Source: Antedon mediterranea (lineage: Eukaryota; Echinodermata; Crinoidea; Comatulida; Antedonidae). Taken from it: DNA of 64,000 nucleotides. The notes beneath the pieces were generated by a model. The model saw only the letters and a program-made list of their open reading frames with translations. It had not been told where the DNA came from and searched no databases. Shown here piece by piece: positions 14,201 through 24,931 of this stretch; the stretch's first letter is position 1, and the number at the start of each line of letters is the position of its first letter. Both the position numbers and the translations under genes were made by a program. Location of the stretch: assembly GCF_964355755.1 (NCBI RefSeq), contig NC_092670.1:23685201-23749200 (forward strand), given 5' to 3'.

Positions 14201-14971
14201 AAAGAATATATATCACAAGAATGAGTATTCCGCGATTTTTGCATGAGAAATTTGTAACAGAGAGCTCCAGAGAGAGGGCGGATGTATACATACTAAATAA
14301 GACTTGATTTAATAGAATTATGATAATATATTTTGCAATTGTAAACTATTTTATAATACATATTTATTAACAAACTAGTGTACATTCACTTTTACAGACA
14401 ATTATTTACTAACATGCTAAATTAGTTCACAAAAAAGGCCTAACACAGCAACACCAACATCAACGAATCGTTACTCAGAACGGCCTATTCTTTACCATTG
14501 CCGCGTACTACGCTACGCCGGAAAATTAAGTTATTGTTTTTATGATATAAATTAGTATAAAATACATTTTATTAATAGGATAAAATGTTAAATGTCATTA
14601 ACCTTTATTTGTTTTACCAGAAACAAGTTAAATATAGGAATATTATTAAACTATCCTTCGTGAAAACGCGTAAACACCAACACGCCCGGCCCGGTCAGTT
14701 CGGTTGATAAAGCGAACTGTTTATACGGCAGTTTTTACTAAATAAATTGCATAAAACGAACAATTAAATATCCAAATAGCATTTAACATGATGTTGGCAT
14801 GTAGTTGATAAAATTTTGTTATCATGAAAATACTACCGGTGGTCCAGCCTTTGATTAGTGAAACCGTCACAAAAAGTTGTATAGATCCCAGATACATCCT
14901 CACTTATGGCGGCGCCCTACCACATGGACAATCGCGGATTACGGTACTCATTCTTGTGATATATATTCTTT
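14201..14971. repeat. 27-bp perfect inverted repeat pair
   Basis: A 27-base arm beginning AAAGAATATATATCAC (14,201-14,227) recurs exactly as its reverse complement at 14,945-14,971. About 720 bases lie between the arms, with no supported gene. Both outer flanks contain CGCG near the arm, so the repeat may extend with mismatches. It is probably a short transposon; I could not assign a family. Confidence 0.6.
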
Positions 14972-15442
14972 GATTTACCCGAAGATTACGGGGCGCCGTT
15001 CGGGACATCACATCCCGTAGAAAACAAGGTGTTTCCTAGCCATCAAAATTAGCCATAATCTATACCTCTTACGATTTGAACTACAAAGCCTTCTCTTGGC
15101 TAAATTTAGTTAATTGAACGTAGAGTTAACAAGTTAATGTATATATGCCTAATAGTTGTAAATTAAAACAGTAATATCTACTTTTATAACATTTTACATC
15201 AAATAAATCTAAATAATATAATTATGTTGAAAAGAAATTTCGATATTGAATACAAACCATGTGAAAAGGACTACATTATACCATACGTTATTCATACATC
15301 TATATTCTGGCGTAGGTCTACAATAGGCATACGTGTAAAATCACCGCTGATTTACTCCTTGTACATTGCCAACTAACACAGGCCTGACTAAAACCTAGAA
15401 TTACGTCATCATTAAGATTAAACTGACCTTATTTGCGAAAAT
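14972..15442 (-). other. Probable 3' UTR of the TARP-like gene
   Basis: No coding sequence is seen between the inverted-repeat cluster and the TARP stop codon. A minus-strand AATAAA (14,604-14,609) further down could end the transcript, but this is a guess from one hexamer. Confidence 0.35.
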
Positions 15443-15978
15443 CTACACAGATGTTATTTTGAATATAGATTCAAACGATTTATTAAAACTACTTAAAACA
15501 ACTGGTTCACTTTTGGATCGTCTGGGTGGCCGTAAATGCTGTTGTCCTCTGTTGGTATCTTGCATTGATGAAATCGCCAGTTTATCCATAGACATAGATG
15601 GCTTTTGTAGATTTTGAACTGTATCTAGGTCATGTGATACGTACGTCACATCTTGATTGGTCATCGTTGAAGACATTCGACGTAACGTATCCTTAAACCT
15701 ACATACGTCACCGTTTATTGAGATTCGCCTGAAAGTACGCGCTCCGAGCCAATCAGATTTAGTTGGTTTACCTACGCTTGTAAAATATAAATGAACAACG
15801 ACGAATCCGGAGATTTCTGATAGAGTTAGGCCTACGCCTACAAGGTAGAAGGACCAACCCCAATTGTAGACGAACAAGGGCTCTTCCGAATCAAAAGCAG
15901 ATTGTACTAATGTCGCATCGCCGAGTTCATCATTCACACCAGAGATGTAGAGTAGTAATCCAAACATACTTAAAAGAC
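15443..15978 (-). CDS. TARP-like gene, exon 4 (last coding exon)
   Basis: The acceptor TTATTAG precedes the completing bases of Gly, then LLSMFGLLLYISG. The exon encodes the end of TM3, the second extracellular loop, TM4 with the GWSFYL motif typical of TARPs, and a cytoplasmic tail of about 110 residues ending KITSV. The tail is rich in Ser, Thr and Arg and could be phosphorylated. Confidence 0.9.
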
Positions 15979-18900
15979 CTAATAATAGGGGAAAAAAGAA
16001 AAGACCACACTAATTTATTTAAATATACAGTATTATATTAAAAGATGTAATAACGCTATGCAACTTTTCGTTAACTGATTACTGTCATTAAGAAATTAGT
16101 ACGCAATGCATGATGGTATAAATTAGGATGTGAACGTGTACATATTGTTGACTATTGATGCAAATGGGATCAGTGTAAGATGCACTTGTAAATAAAGTAC
16201 GAAGAAATTTAACTTATTGCCGTTACTTAATTCATCATTCGCAATCTAAAATTATAATTAGATTTGTACCATACTGTATTTTTTAAAAAACGTCTCCAAT
16301 TTCTTTATTTTGCATTATCGTATACTTTGAAGACGACTGGCGATTATTAAGAGCCATTGTCTGTAAGAATCAAAGAAATATCAAAAAGAGTGGCAGACTA
16401 AAAAAAATGGATTTCTTTCAAATTTTGCACATGGCTATATATGTGTTGAGAGAAATCAAATATGAAGTATTTTTTATTTCACACGTATATTTCCATGGCA
16501 ACGGCCAAATTTGTGTTTTTGACAAATTTTGTCCTTTTTTAAGGTTTTTTAAAATGGATATTGGTACTACTTTGATGAACGATATTTTTGTTTTGTTCAT
16601 TTAATTATAAAAAATAATTAGTGTATGCATAATAACAATGCATTGTGTACCTGTTTCATATTTTTTTATTTTTTTTTTATTTCATACTTTGGGAGATACC
16701 ATTTATTTAAAAAGGGGTGTTTTTCACTTTTTTTAAATTGTTCAATGCAACTAAACTTTACTTCACCATAACGCCCAAAGTGGTGTATTTTTTTAGCTGA
16801 TTTATTACAAATAGGTAATTCTAATGTTTAATAATTGATTTCTAAAATAAAATACTGGGGTAATTTTAAAATCTACAAGCAGTGTTGCGAGAAACATAGG
16901 CCTTTTTATAAAAAAAAAACATGGTATTTTAGTAGAAACATTTTATTTTCTTTGATTATTTGATTTGAAACTCATTGGTCAGAAAAATTCTTAATGTTTT
17001 ATATAGTTCTAGTTGTGTTGTGAGAAAAAATTTTTTTTATTATTATAGATTCTGTAATTCCCAGTTTTAATGTCATTTTATAGGTTATATCCTCTGGAAA
17101 TTTGAATAAATTATCAGATCGTTGTGAATTTTAATCTTTGCAACAGATTACTCCTATCTTATTTTGAAGCTCCTCTTTCATTTGATTACTTCTTTTATTT
17201 GTTAACCTAAGCAGATCCCAAATGCCCATCCACCACCAATTTCGACTACCAACCCCCCCCCCCCCCCCCCGCCAATAACCACAAAAAGATAAACTGCAAC
17301 ACTTTGTTCGATCATCCTCTATAGAGTGTCAAATGCATGCATTCAAGCACCACCCACGCTGCCGCTACCATCGCCCCAATGAATAGACGAATTCAAACTC
17401 CTCCATCCCACCCCTCCCCCTTTCTCCAAGCCCCCACCCACCCCAAGTTAAAAATTGCAATGCAAAAGATAGGACATAAAGTTAAGTTTTTAGACCCTCG
17501 CCTTCAACCCCCTAACTATTTCAAAGTCCTGGATCCACCACTTTCCCCTCTCCAAAATAGAACCAATCAAAAGAGTCAATGATATACTCAGGTATGTTAA
17601 TGCTACATAACAAATATTGAAGCCCTGATGTGAAATTTCATTTCATTTAAGGTCAGCATGTAAAATATCACACTTTATTATTAAATACTGGTTTTAAATT
17701 CTATATTTTTTTTACTGTGATGGTTGGATTCATTAATTAATTATTAATTAATAATTATCTGATAATTATTTAATTTCATTTAGTTATGCATAGCAACAGT
17801 TACTATGGTAACTAAAATTGAGATATTCTTTAGATTTTGCATATTTATCTTATACATTAATTTAAATTTGTAGATTATTAGCAGGCATGCCTTATTTGCA
17901 TTTTCAAATTACCGTTTCACAAGGTCATATTCGTAAGCACTTTCTTCTGTGATTATTTTTATTCATGAAAACCCCGTATTTTATTTACAGCGGGCACCTC
18001 CCGTAAGCCGCACTTTGTAAAGCCTGTTTGTTCTCCCTATCTAATTAGTGCATTTGGTGCTTACCGTAAGCAGCTGCGGGCACCTTTTTATACTAAAAAT
18101 GAGATTGTTTGTAAGCGGCCAATCGAAAAATGTGATAATTATTGCATGGACCTATGAATTAGAGGTGCATGTTTATTGTATTTCTTTATATATTAGCTTT
18201 ATTTTGAAGAGGTTTTAAAAACATTACTGTGAAGAGATGAGAAAACTACACAGATTTTGACCGACCATTTTTCATATGATAAAAGTTTTAAAATTTGTCT
18301 CAAAAAGCTAAAAAATACTAAACCACCTGATTATAAATAATAATAGGCCTACAATTAGCTGGAAAACTGAGAGGCTCGTTTCGTTAAGAATATCGTATAT
18401 AGCCATAATACGTGATTTTGGCCCTTTATTATTAAGGGGTCACCACCCGGCCACTTTTCCAGGTCCCGAGGGTGGCCACTTTCGGGAGGTTCAACTTAAT
18501 TTTTTTTTAAATATCCTTAGTTACGTAAACAGGTTTAAGATAACACTAAAGGTCAATTGTTTACCTTTATTCAGATTTGTCAAGATTTCTTTCTGAGATT
18601 ATTAGGATTCAGTATTTAAAGTAAATTTGGCAAAAAGTAGAAATGTAAAACTATGTAGAAAAAATGTTTTGTATTTATGAAAAACCCCTTATTTTTTTGA
18701 AATTTTCGCATAGAAACAGTTACTATGGTAAAATGTTGACCTCATTTGACCTCAAAATGAATGAATTTACAAGATCAAGTTTGTCATCACTTTAAGATTA
18801 ATAGAATGCAGTAGAAGTAAAATTGAGAAAAATTACAAATGCAATCAATTCTTTGTATTTATAAAAACGCCATTTTTTACGTTTTTTTTTAAATTACTTT

Positions 18901-21900
18901 CCTTAGTTACACATAGAAATGGTTGCTAAGGTAACACTGTAGGTAAAAAATTAAAATTGTTAAGAATTTTTATGAACCATCTTGTAAATTTTGATCAAAC
19001 ATTAATAGTTGTAGTAAAGTGGGGACCTGTCCTGTTTTGCATTCTGACCCCTTTTGACCTCAAATGACCTATTTACAAGGTCAGATTTTTTTGGGGGGTC
19101 TTTCTGTATCTCTTTACACAAAATAGATTTAAACATTTATAAAAACCATTGACGGAATTATTTCAAAGTTTAACATTATTTTCCATCAACTAAATATTTC
19201 AATGCAAAATACTGTTTTTCTGGCAATTAATTGAAATAAACCTGGCAACACATTCTCCTATTTTATCTAAACTATTCGTATGACTCTAGTAGCATTATGA
19301 CAAGCCACATATACATTTTATTATTGGATTAGCCATATTTAAATTGTGTTTCATGTGTTTTTTGTTGATATTTTGTTTGTATTTTTTTGTATTTTTAGTA
19401 TTTTCCTGGCAACACAAAACCTATGTACGAAATTTACCCCAGTGTTTTTTTCGTGATTATTGTTGACAAACCTATTGACTATCAAATTAAAAAACCTCAT
19501 TTATTTAAAAACACCACTTTGGAAGTTATAGGTACGTTTATGAGGTATACTTTTATAAAAAAAATATTTTTTAAAAACACCCCTTTTTAAAATAATGGTA
19601 TCAACCAAACTCCATTTTGTAATTTTTTTTTTTTTACATTAAATGGAACTCAATACATGTTGTTTACACTGCTATAAACAAAAACTGTATAGTGTAAGTA
19701 TTTTTGGTTAAAATAAGTATACAAGTTTGTACTTTTTCACTATAGAAAATCTGTGAAAAATGGCAAAACATCAAAATTTGGATAATTGACCGTTGTCATG
19801 GCAACGGAAGCTAAAAATTAAAATGAATGTTGTAGATATGCTTTTTATTGAAATGTCTATTCATGGTAAAAATTTGAGAGAAATCCATTTTTTTACATCT
19901 GCCACCAAATCTTTGATTTTTACAGACAATGGCTCTTAAGCTCTGTCTACACATGAAACTTTATGTGACAAAAAAATGTGATGTGCCCATATATAGACAG
20001 GATGATGTCATATCACTACCATATTTGGGCACATCACTACCACATTTGGGCACATCACACTTTTTTGTCAAACTGGTTTGATGGAGCTTTAGACTGCAGA
20101 AATTCACTTTTGAACGGCAATAATTGGAAAAGACATAAATTATTCCAAATTCCGAGATAGGCATACACAATGCAAAAACTGTTACAAATAACCATAAACT
20201 GTACACTGTATTAATTGTATATTATATATTGCATTACCTATCACGAACTTGTGGAAGAACACCTTTATTTTATAGTGAACGAGTTTTATATTTTGTACTT
20301 TTGTATTTTATAATTTCGTGAATAAATAAAGATTTTTGATTGATCTTGTATATGTAAATGTATAAAAGCTAACCTGCAGTAACAAATATAAATCCTGATA
20401 TAAAAATATAATGATCCTCTTTCCTTCTCAAAAGTATCCAAGCGAAAAACAAAACCGCAACAATATCCGTAACCATAGCGACGATATGAAAGAAACTTAA
20501 CCAATATATATATTCTAGAAGAATAAAAAAAAAAAAAAGGTTTAGCCTAATATGAAGAAAACTACGATTATTATTAATCATGCTCTTATTAAACTAAAAC
20601 GAAATATTTTTGGATTTAATTTAATTTAAAGACATTTGGATCTTCATTCACTAAAACAATCACCTAGTTAGTAAGTAGGTAAGTAAGCCTATCATACATA
20701 TTATTGTATTATTGTTGTGTTACATATTGACAACTATAATCATTGTTAAATTAATATACATGGATAGTTTGTGGCAACCTAATTGTCTTCGAAAAGGTTC
20801 TATGAAATACAAACATCTCTCAGAGGCACACAACAGAATGGCGTATGATATTTCAATACATTCTGGGATTTCAGAGCCTTTAGGGCTTACAAATATACGG
20901 AGTGGTAAAGTATGTTTATTATATTTTACATTATGATGACAAAGCTGAATTTTTTGTTGTCATTAAACTATCGGATATGTTTGTTGAGAAATATAATTTA
21001 AATGTGTGTATGTGTTTATCACTATTAGCAGTTAACAGTTATGTTTATATGTGCCATATACGTAATAGATAGGTATGGAACGCCACTTGAAAATCAATTC
21101 AAATTGATAAGTATGAAACGCCACATAAAAATCAGTTCAATTTACAGATACATCATACATAGAGATGCATAAGGCCTATGTATCAATGATTATTGTTTCA
21201 TGCAGTAACTTATTAAGCCTACTAATGATGTTAATTAGCGATTGATTTTAATATTGTTAGTTATTTTTAACTTCTAGGCCCACGGGGTGAATGATAATAT
21301 TGTTAGTTACGGTACGGATTGTATTTAAAGCCATTATGTGCGAGTGCGTCTATTAGTGTCCTAATAACTACAGCAATCGCAATTAATTTCTAACGAACTG
21401 ACCTAATTTTAACAATAAAGTACACGCCTGTTAGCGTGTTAACGACATTTAAGATTCAAAGGTCAAATTAATTTTACATACTAACAATAATAAACATTAT
21501 GTTCTTAAATCAAATGCATGATAAATAATATTGTCATGTTTGTTAGTGGGACCTTTGTGAATAGTAAACATAGATTCGGAAACAATTATGAAAATAAATT
21601 GTACGATTGCTTGCTTATAGTTCTATTTTCGATTGATTATGTGAGTGTAGTTAGTGACATACTTATCCACCCGGTGGCCGGGGCTGCAAAGGTTCCGCGT
21701 ACTTTGTAATCAATGAGAGATGAAAACGAGGTTAGTCTTCGGCAGATTCCTTTGTCTGTGCCTGAAATAATATAACATCATAATCAAATAATCATCATTA
21801 TTATAATCAGTTACGTGTGTTATGTTTGTTTTGATACCACATGATATTACAGAAACATGGAGTAGACCTTTAAAGTCCTAAAAAAGTGGTTGTTATTGTA

Positions 21901-23117
21901 AATTATGGTTTGCAGTATATGTAGGCATATTATGTAAATGTGTAGGCCCACACACATTAACATTCTTTGGAGTTTGCAGTTTCAGCTTCTGAACTGTTAA
22001 AGATGTATTGTCCCTCAAAATTAAGATTAAATCAGACTTTGAATAGGGTATTTTGTAGATTTAATAAAGTTAATCACTTCCGTAGAAAAACATAATGTTT
22101 TTACTGATAAAATGACAAAATAAATGGTTAAATTTATCCAAAAATCCATTGGCTGGCAGCCAATTTGACTATATTTTTTTTTCGGATAAATAATTTTTTT
22201 TTGCATCTAATTTTTGGTCAAAGTGTATAAGTATTATGTGACATTAAAATGGCATATTCAACAGCAAAAATGTTAATAATTATTTTTTCAATACATCTTT
22301 AAAAATCTTCCCAATTATATTCGAGAGTCACCTGCAATCAAAAAACACCTTATTAGTTCTTTATCATTTAATATGTTACTTTTTCCAATCTCATTTATGC
22401 TTTGGAACAATCTGCGATACTTTACTATATTAAGTATACATACTGATAGCAATGTTGATTATATTTCAAATTTCAAGTATTTTATTTGTTGTATTAATAT
22501 ATTATTTATATATTACCTTGAATTTCAATAAACTTAATAATGCGTAAATCCAGTGTGAAAAAAATAAAGATAAAACGAGAATCCATCAAGAAACTATCAT
22601 TAATGTAATAATAATACAGATTCGAAACAAATAAAGTATGATTGATATTTTAATGAAAGGAATTTAAGTGTACATCAGCACACTATTCAAAATGTAATGA
22701 GATATTTACGACCTAGTTAAGACCTTGTCAAAATATAATATTTGATAAAGATCTTATGAAACCGAGTATGGAGCGCAAATGTTATAATCCGGGAATGAAA
22801 AAAACATTTGATCCAAAAATCGATAAATAAATCTTTAAAAATGCTGATATGAGGGACACCTAAAATGGAAGAAAAAATCTATTATGTTCATCATAATATC
22901 TAGACAATCTAGTTTGACTGGGTTTGAATGTATGTTCAAATAAAAATGCATTCCTTTGTATGCTCAAGACAGATTAATAAATACACTGTAACTCGAATCT
23001 ATTGTTTTGGATAAATTTTGGAGTAAAACCTGTGTCTGTGATTTACAATATAATTTGTATTCATTATTTAGTCATTACTGTATATAAGTTAAGTAAAATA
23101 TACAACATATTTGATAT

Positions 23118-23203
<86 letters not shown>

Positions 23204-24147
23204 TCAAACAATATGTCACTAATAATTGTCCTATCGGCGTTTCATAGAAGATTAACTTTGTCTTTGATTTTAATATGCGCTGAGTCGTGCTTAGAACTAT
23301 CACGATCGCCCTACATTATCGTCCGAATGAGGATAGACCTGGCCACACGTTTTATCATATCATGTTTTGACATCAATTCCTACGTCTGCTTCTGTACAAG
23401 ATATATACATTTTACTTAGACATATTCAAAAGTAACATTCAAAACACGTACATTGCTTACGAAAGAATTTAGGTTTAATTGCTAGATTTTTTCCAGTATT
23501 ACAATACGTTAAACTTATAAACACGTGTTTTATACTCATCATCACGAATTAAAAAAAAATCCTATTGAAGCGTTCGAGTATATATATATATATATATATT
23601 TTAAACTGATCAGATTTTTGGCCTCGATACAAAAACATCATTCATGCGGTACGGTACATTCTTATAACCAAATAGGTTCATCAATGAACGTCGCAAAAGA
23701 CCTAGAACCATCAATTTAAAAATGTGTCTAATAATTCAGTTCAGATGATGTTGATAATAATGAAAACGCTGTTTAACTTTCATCATAATTATCTCCATCA
23801 TTGTTGTAATGATAATGTTGGACCATAGAGTAATAACACTATCATGATCATTGCGATAATGGCTGTCAGAGAATTTACATCAAACATGAAAAAAACAAAA
23901 TCTTACCGTTAACAATGCATGTTCTCCACAATCCAGACGACATAAGTACACGGTATGTCTTTGGTTCGTTATCAGTCCCATCCTGGGCGTAACTTTCCGA
24001 AGCAGTACTATTGATTAACAGGTCATCCATATAATTCAACCAATTATTTGTAGTAACCGCTATCGCCAAGAAACCAATGGATGTAGCGGCAAAAATAGCA
24101 ACCAAGAATATCGTCTGCTTGGGTTGGCGACGCACGGACCGCACCAT
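15443..24147 (-). CDS. TARP / voltage-dependent Ca2+ channel gamma-subunit-like protein, complete four-exon gene
   Basis: Exons at 24147-23907, 21761-21663, 20514-20374 and 15978-15443 join in frame (1,017 bp) into 338 residues, close to stargazin (about 320). The protein has the claudin-fold layout. TM1 lies near residues 13-32. The first extracellular loop carries the SGLWRTC signature plus a later Cys (GIC). TM2 follows, then TM3 (ending LLLYISGV) and TM4 (YNWGWSFYLVG...). The cytoplasmic tail has a basic stretch (RPPRRSKSEP) and ends in ITSV. That end fits a class I PDZ ligand (S/T-x-V), as in stargazin, where it binds PSD-95-type scaffolds. NST and NGT sequons lie in the extracellular loop. 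Known family members traffic and gate AMPA receptors or modulate calcium channels; which applies here is open. All introns are phase 1 and exon 3 is 141 bp, the length I recall for vertebrate TARP genes. Confidence 0.9.
16347..19939. mobile_element. Long-inverted-repeat element, TTAA at both ends (~3.6 kb)
   Basis: It lies in the last TARP intron. The outer sequence TTAAGAGCCATTGTCTGTA (from 16,347) reappears inverted, with one mismatch, ending GGCTCTTAA at 19,939. Similarity of the two arms continues inward for roughly 600-800 bases with gaps. Shared landmarks are ATGGATTTCT, CCATGGCAACGG, AAAAAGGGGTGTTTTT, CAAAGTGGTG and ACTGGGGTAA. The centre holds a C18 run (17,253-17,270), repeated TTACTATGGTAA motifs and no transposase. 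TTAA ends suit piggyBac- or Kolobok-type target sites, so a nonautonomous DNA transposon is my best guess. Confidence 0.6.
19936..20093. mobile_element. Short inverted-repeat element (MITE-like, ~158 bp)
   Basis: The left end AAGCTCTGTCTAC and right end GGAGCTTTAGAC are imperfect inverted repeats. Inside them, TGTGACAAAAAAATGTGATG pairs with CATCACACTTTTTTGTCA further in. The middle contains two tandem copies of about 21 bases with the core ATTTGGGCACATCAC. It directly abuts the long-inverted-repeat element. Confidence 0.65.
20374..20514 (-). CDS. TARP-like gene, exon 3 (141 bp)
   Basis: The acceptor TTCTTCTAG precedes YIYWLSFF and the donor follows FIFVTAG. The exon encodes TM2, a short basic cytoplasmic loop (LLRRKED) and the first half of TM3. 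Both junctions are phase 1. Confidence 0.9.
20515..21662 (-). other. TARP intron 2
   Basis: No gene is seen. A poly-pyrimidine tract (poly-A on the plus strand at about 20,525) lies at the acceptor. A small tandem repeat is listed separately. Confidence 0.6.
21073..21148. repeat. Two tandem 38-bp units
   Basis: GTATGGAACGCCAC... (21,073-21,110) is followed at once by a diverged copy GTATGAAACGCCAC... (21,111-21,148). It lies in a TARP intron. Confidence 0.65.
21663..21761 (-). CDS. TARP-like gene, exon 2 (99 bp)
   Basis: This small exon was found by looking for the piece missing between exons 1 and 3. It has a strong acceptor (TATTATTTCAG) and a GTATGT donor, and it is phase 1 at both ends. 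It encodes GTDKGICRRLTSFSS..., which lines up with GNFKGLCKQIDHF of stargazin and supplies the second loop Cys. It is 15 bp longer than the 84 bp I recall for the vertebrate exon. Confidence 0.8.
22010..22262 (+). repeat. Dispersed repeat, copy 2
   Basis: This is the direct-orientation relative of 985-1,270, with the same block order. The middle of this copy holds GGCTGGCAGCC, where the other reads AGCTTCCAG. It sits in the first TARP intron. Confidence 0.55.
23119..23199. repeat. (AT)n microsatellite, ~40 units
   Basis: An essentially pure AT dinucleotide run. It gives spurious IYIYIY open frames on both strands. A shorter AT run lies at about 23,580-23,600. Confidence 0.95.
23907..24147 (-). 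CDS. TARP-like gene, exon 1
   Basis: The ATG at 24,145-24,147 starts MVRSVRR, a short cytoplasmic N terminus before TM1. The exon ends after GLWRTCIVN with one base of a Gly codon, followed by a GTAAG donor. It encodes TM1 and most of the first extracellular loop, including the NNWL and GLW-x-x-C claudin-family motifs. Confidence 0.9.
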
Positions 24148-24826
24148 GACGACAGTTCACTTCAGATTCAGTCAGTTTAAATTCAATTTCACCACTTCAC
24201 GTTTATTAGAAAAATTTAACGATGGACATGCGCAAAGAGTAACACAATCATCATCTTTAGTCGAAACCTGAACACTCGCTTCCTAAAATAATCCAAAATC
24301 AATAGAACATTCAACTGTTGAAAATGCAATTTTTTCTGCCTTAATTTTACAATTCAAATTTTTTTCTTAACGGATGTTGGAAAATGAATATGTCAGTAGA
24401 ATGGATAGCGAAATGAATACTCAGCAATGAATGAGGAATACAGATACATTTAATAGCGATTAAAATATACTTAGGTATTGTCGATTCCAAAAGTAATTTG
24501 ATACAGAGATTACATAAATCGTGAAAAACAGCAATACAATAGTACTGTACTAATACTTTCGTATAACTGTGGGCCGCCACAATTGAAATATTTCTTGAAA
24601 TATAAATTTTAAAAACAAATAATAATTTTGGGCAATAAAAATGTATATAGGATTGAAATAATCTAAATGGGTTTATATAAGCAAGTGATATAGAGATACA
24701 TACTAATCTACTGTATGCTATGTTAATAATTGTGTTATATCGGGTCGTCGTCGCAGCTTAATAAATATTATCGGGTTTATAAAGAGATATATTACCTCCC
24801 GAAACTAAGTTTCGATATGCGATGAT
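24148..24826 (-). other. Intergenic gap between mucin 3' end and TARP start
   Basis: About 680 bases between the candidate last mucin exon and the TARP ATG, both on the minus strand. The TARP promoter and 5' UTR should lie here or further upstream. I see no clear TATA box at a convincing position. Confidence 0.4.
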
Positions 24827-24931
24827 CTAGGACTTAGGACGTAGGCTATACGCATAATTATGTCGGTGATCGTCTGTGCTTGGAGGCAAAGCATCCGTCG
24901 AAACTGTGTCGAGGAATCGACTAAGGCCCCA
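24827..24931 (-). CDS. Giant mucin: candidate last exon (cytoplasmic tail end)
   Basis: A 34-codon frame ends at TAG (24,827-24,829) and follows an acceptor (CTTATGGGGCAG). It is phase 0, as the previous exon requires. The peptide is polar and Tyr-containing ([11 protein letters not shown] at the end), as expected for a tail. Support is only splice signal, phase and composition; another exon could replace or precede it. Confidence 0.4.
   Translation of the reverse strand, partial: WGLSRFLDTVSTDALPPSTDDHRHNYAYSLRPKS

Larger units (their letters stand above)
21762..23906 (-). other. TARP intron 1
   Basis: No exon-like sequence is recognised beyond the exons given. The intron holds the second copy of the dispersed repeat and a long AT microsatellite. 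Confidence 0.55.

Noticed and set aside
23002-23419. IYIYIY repeats as coding sequence on both strands
   Set aside because: They are translations of the AT microsatellite.
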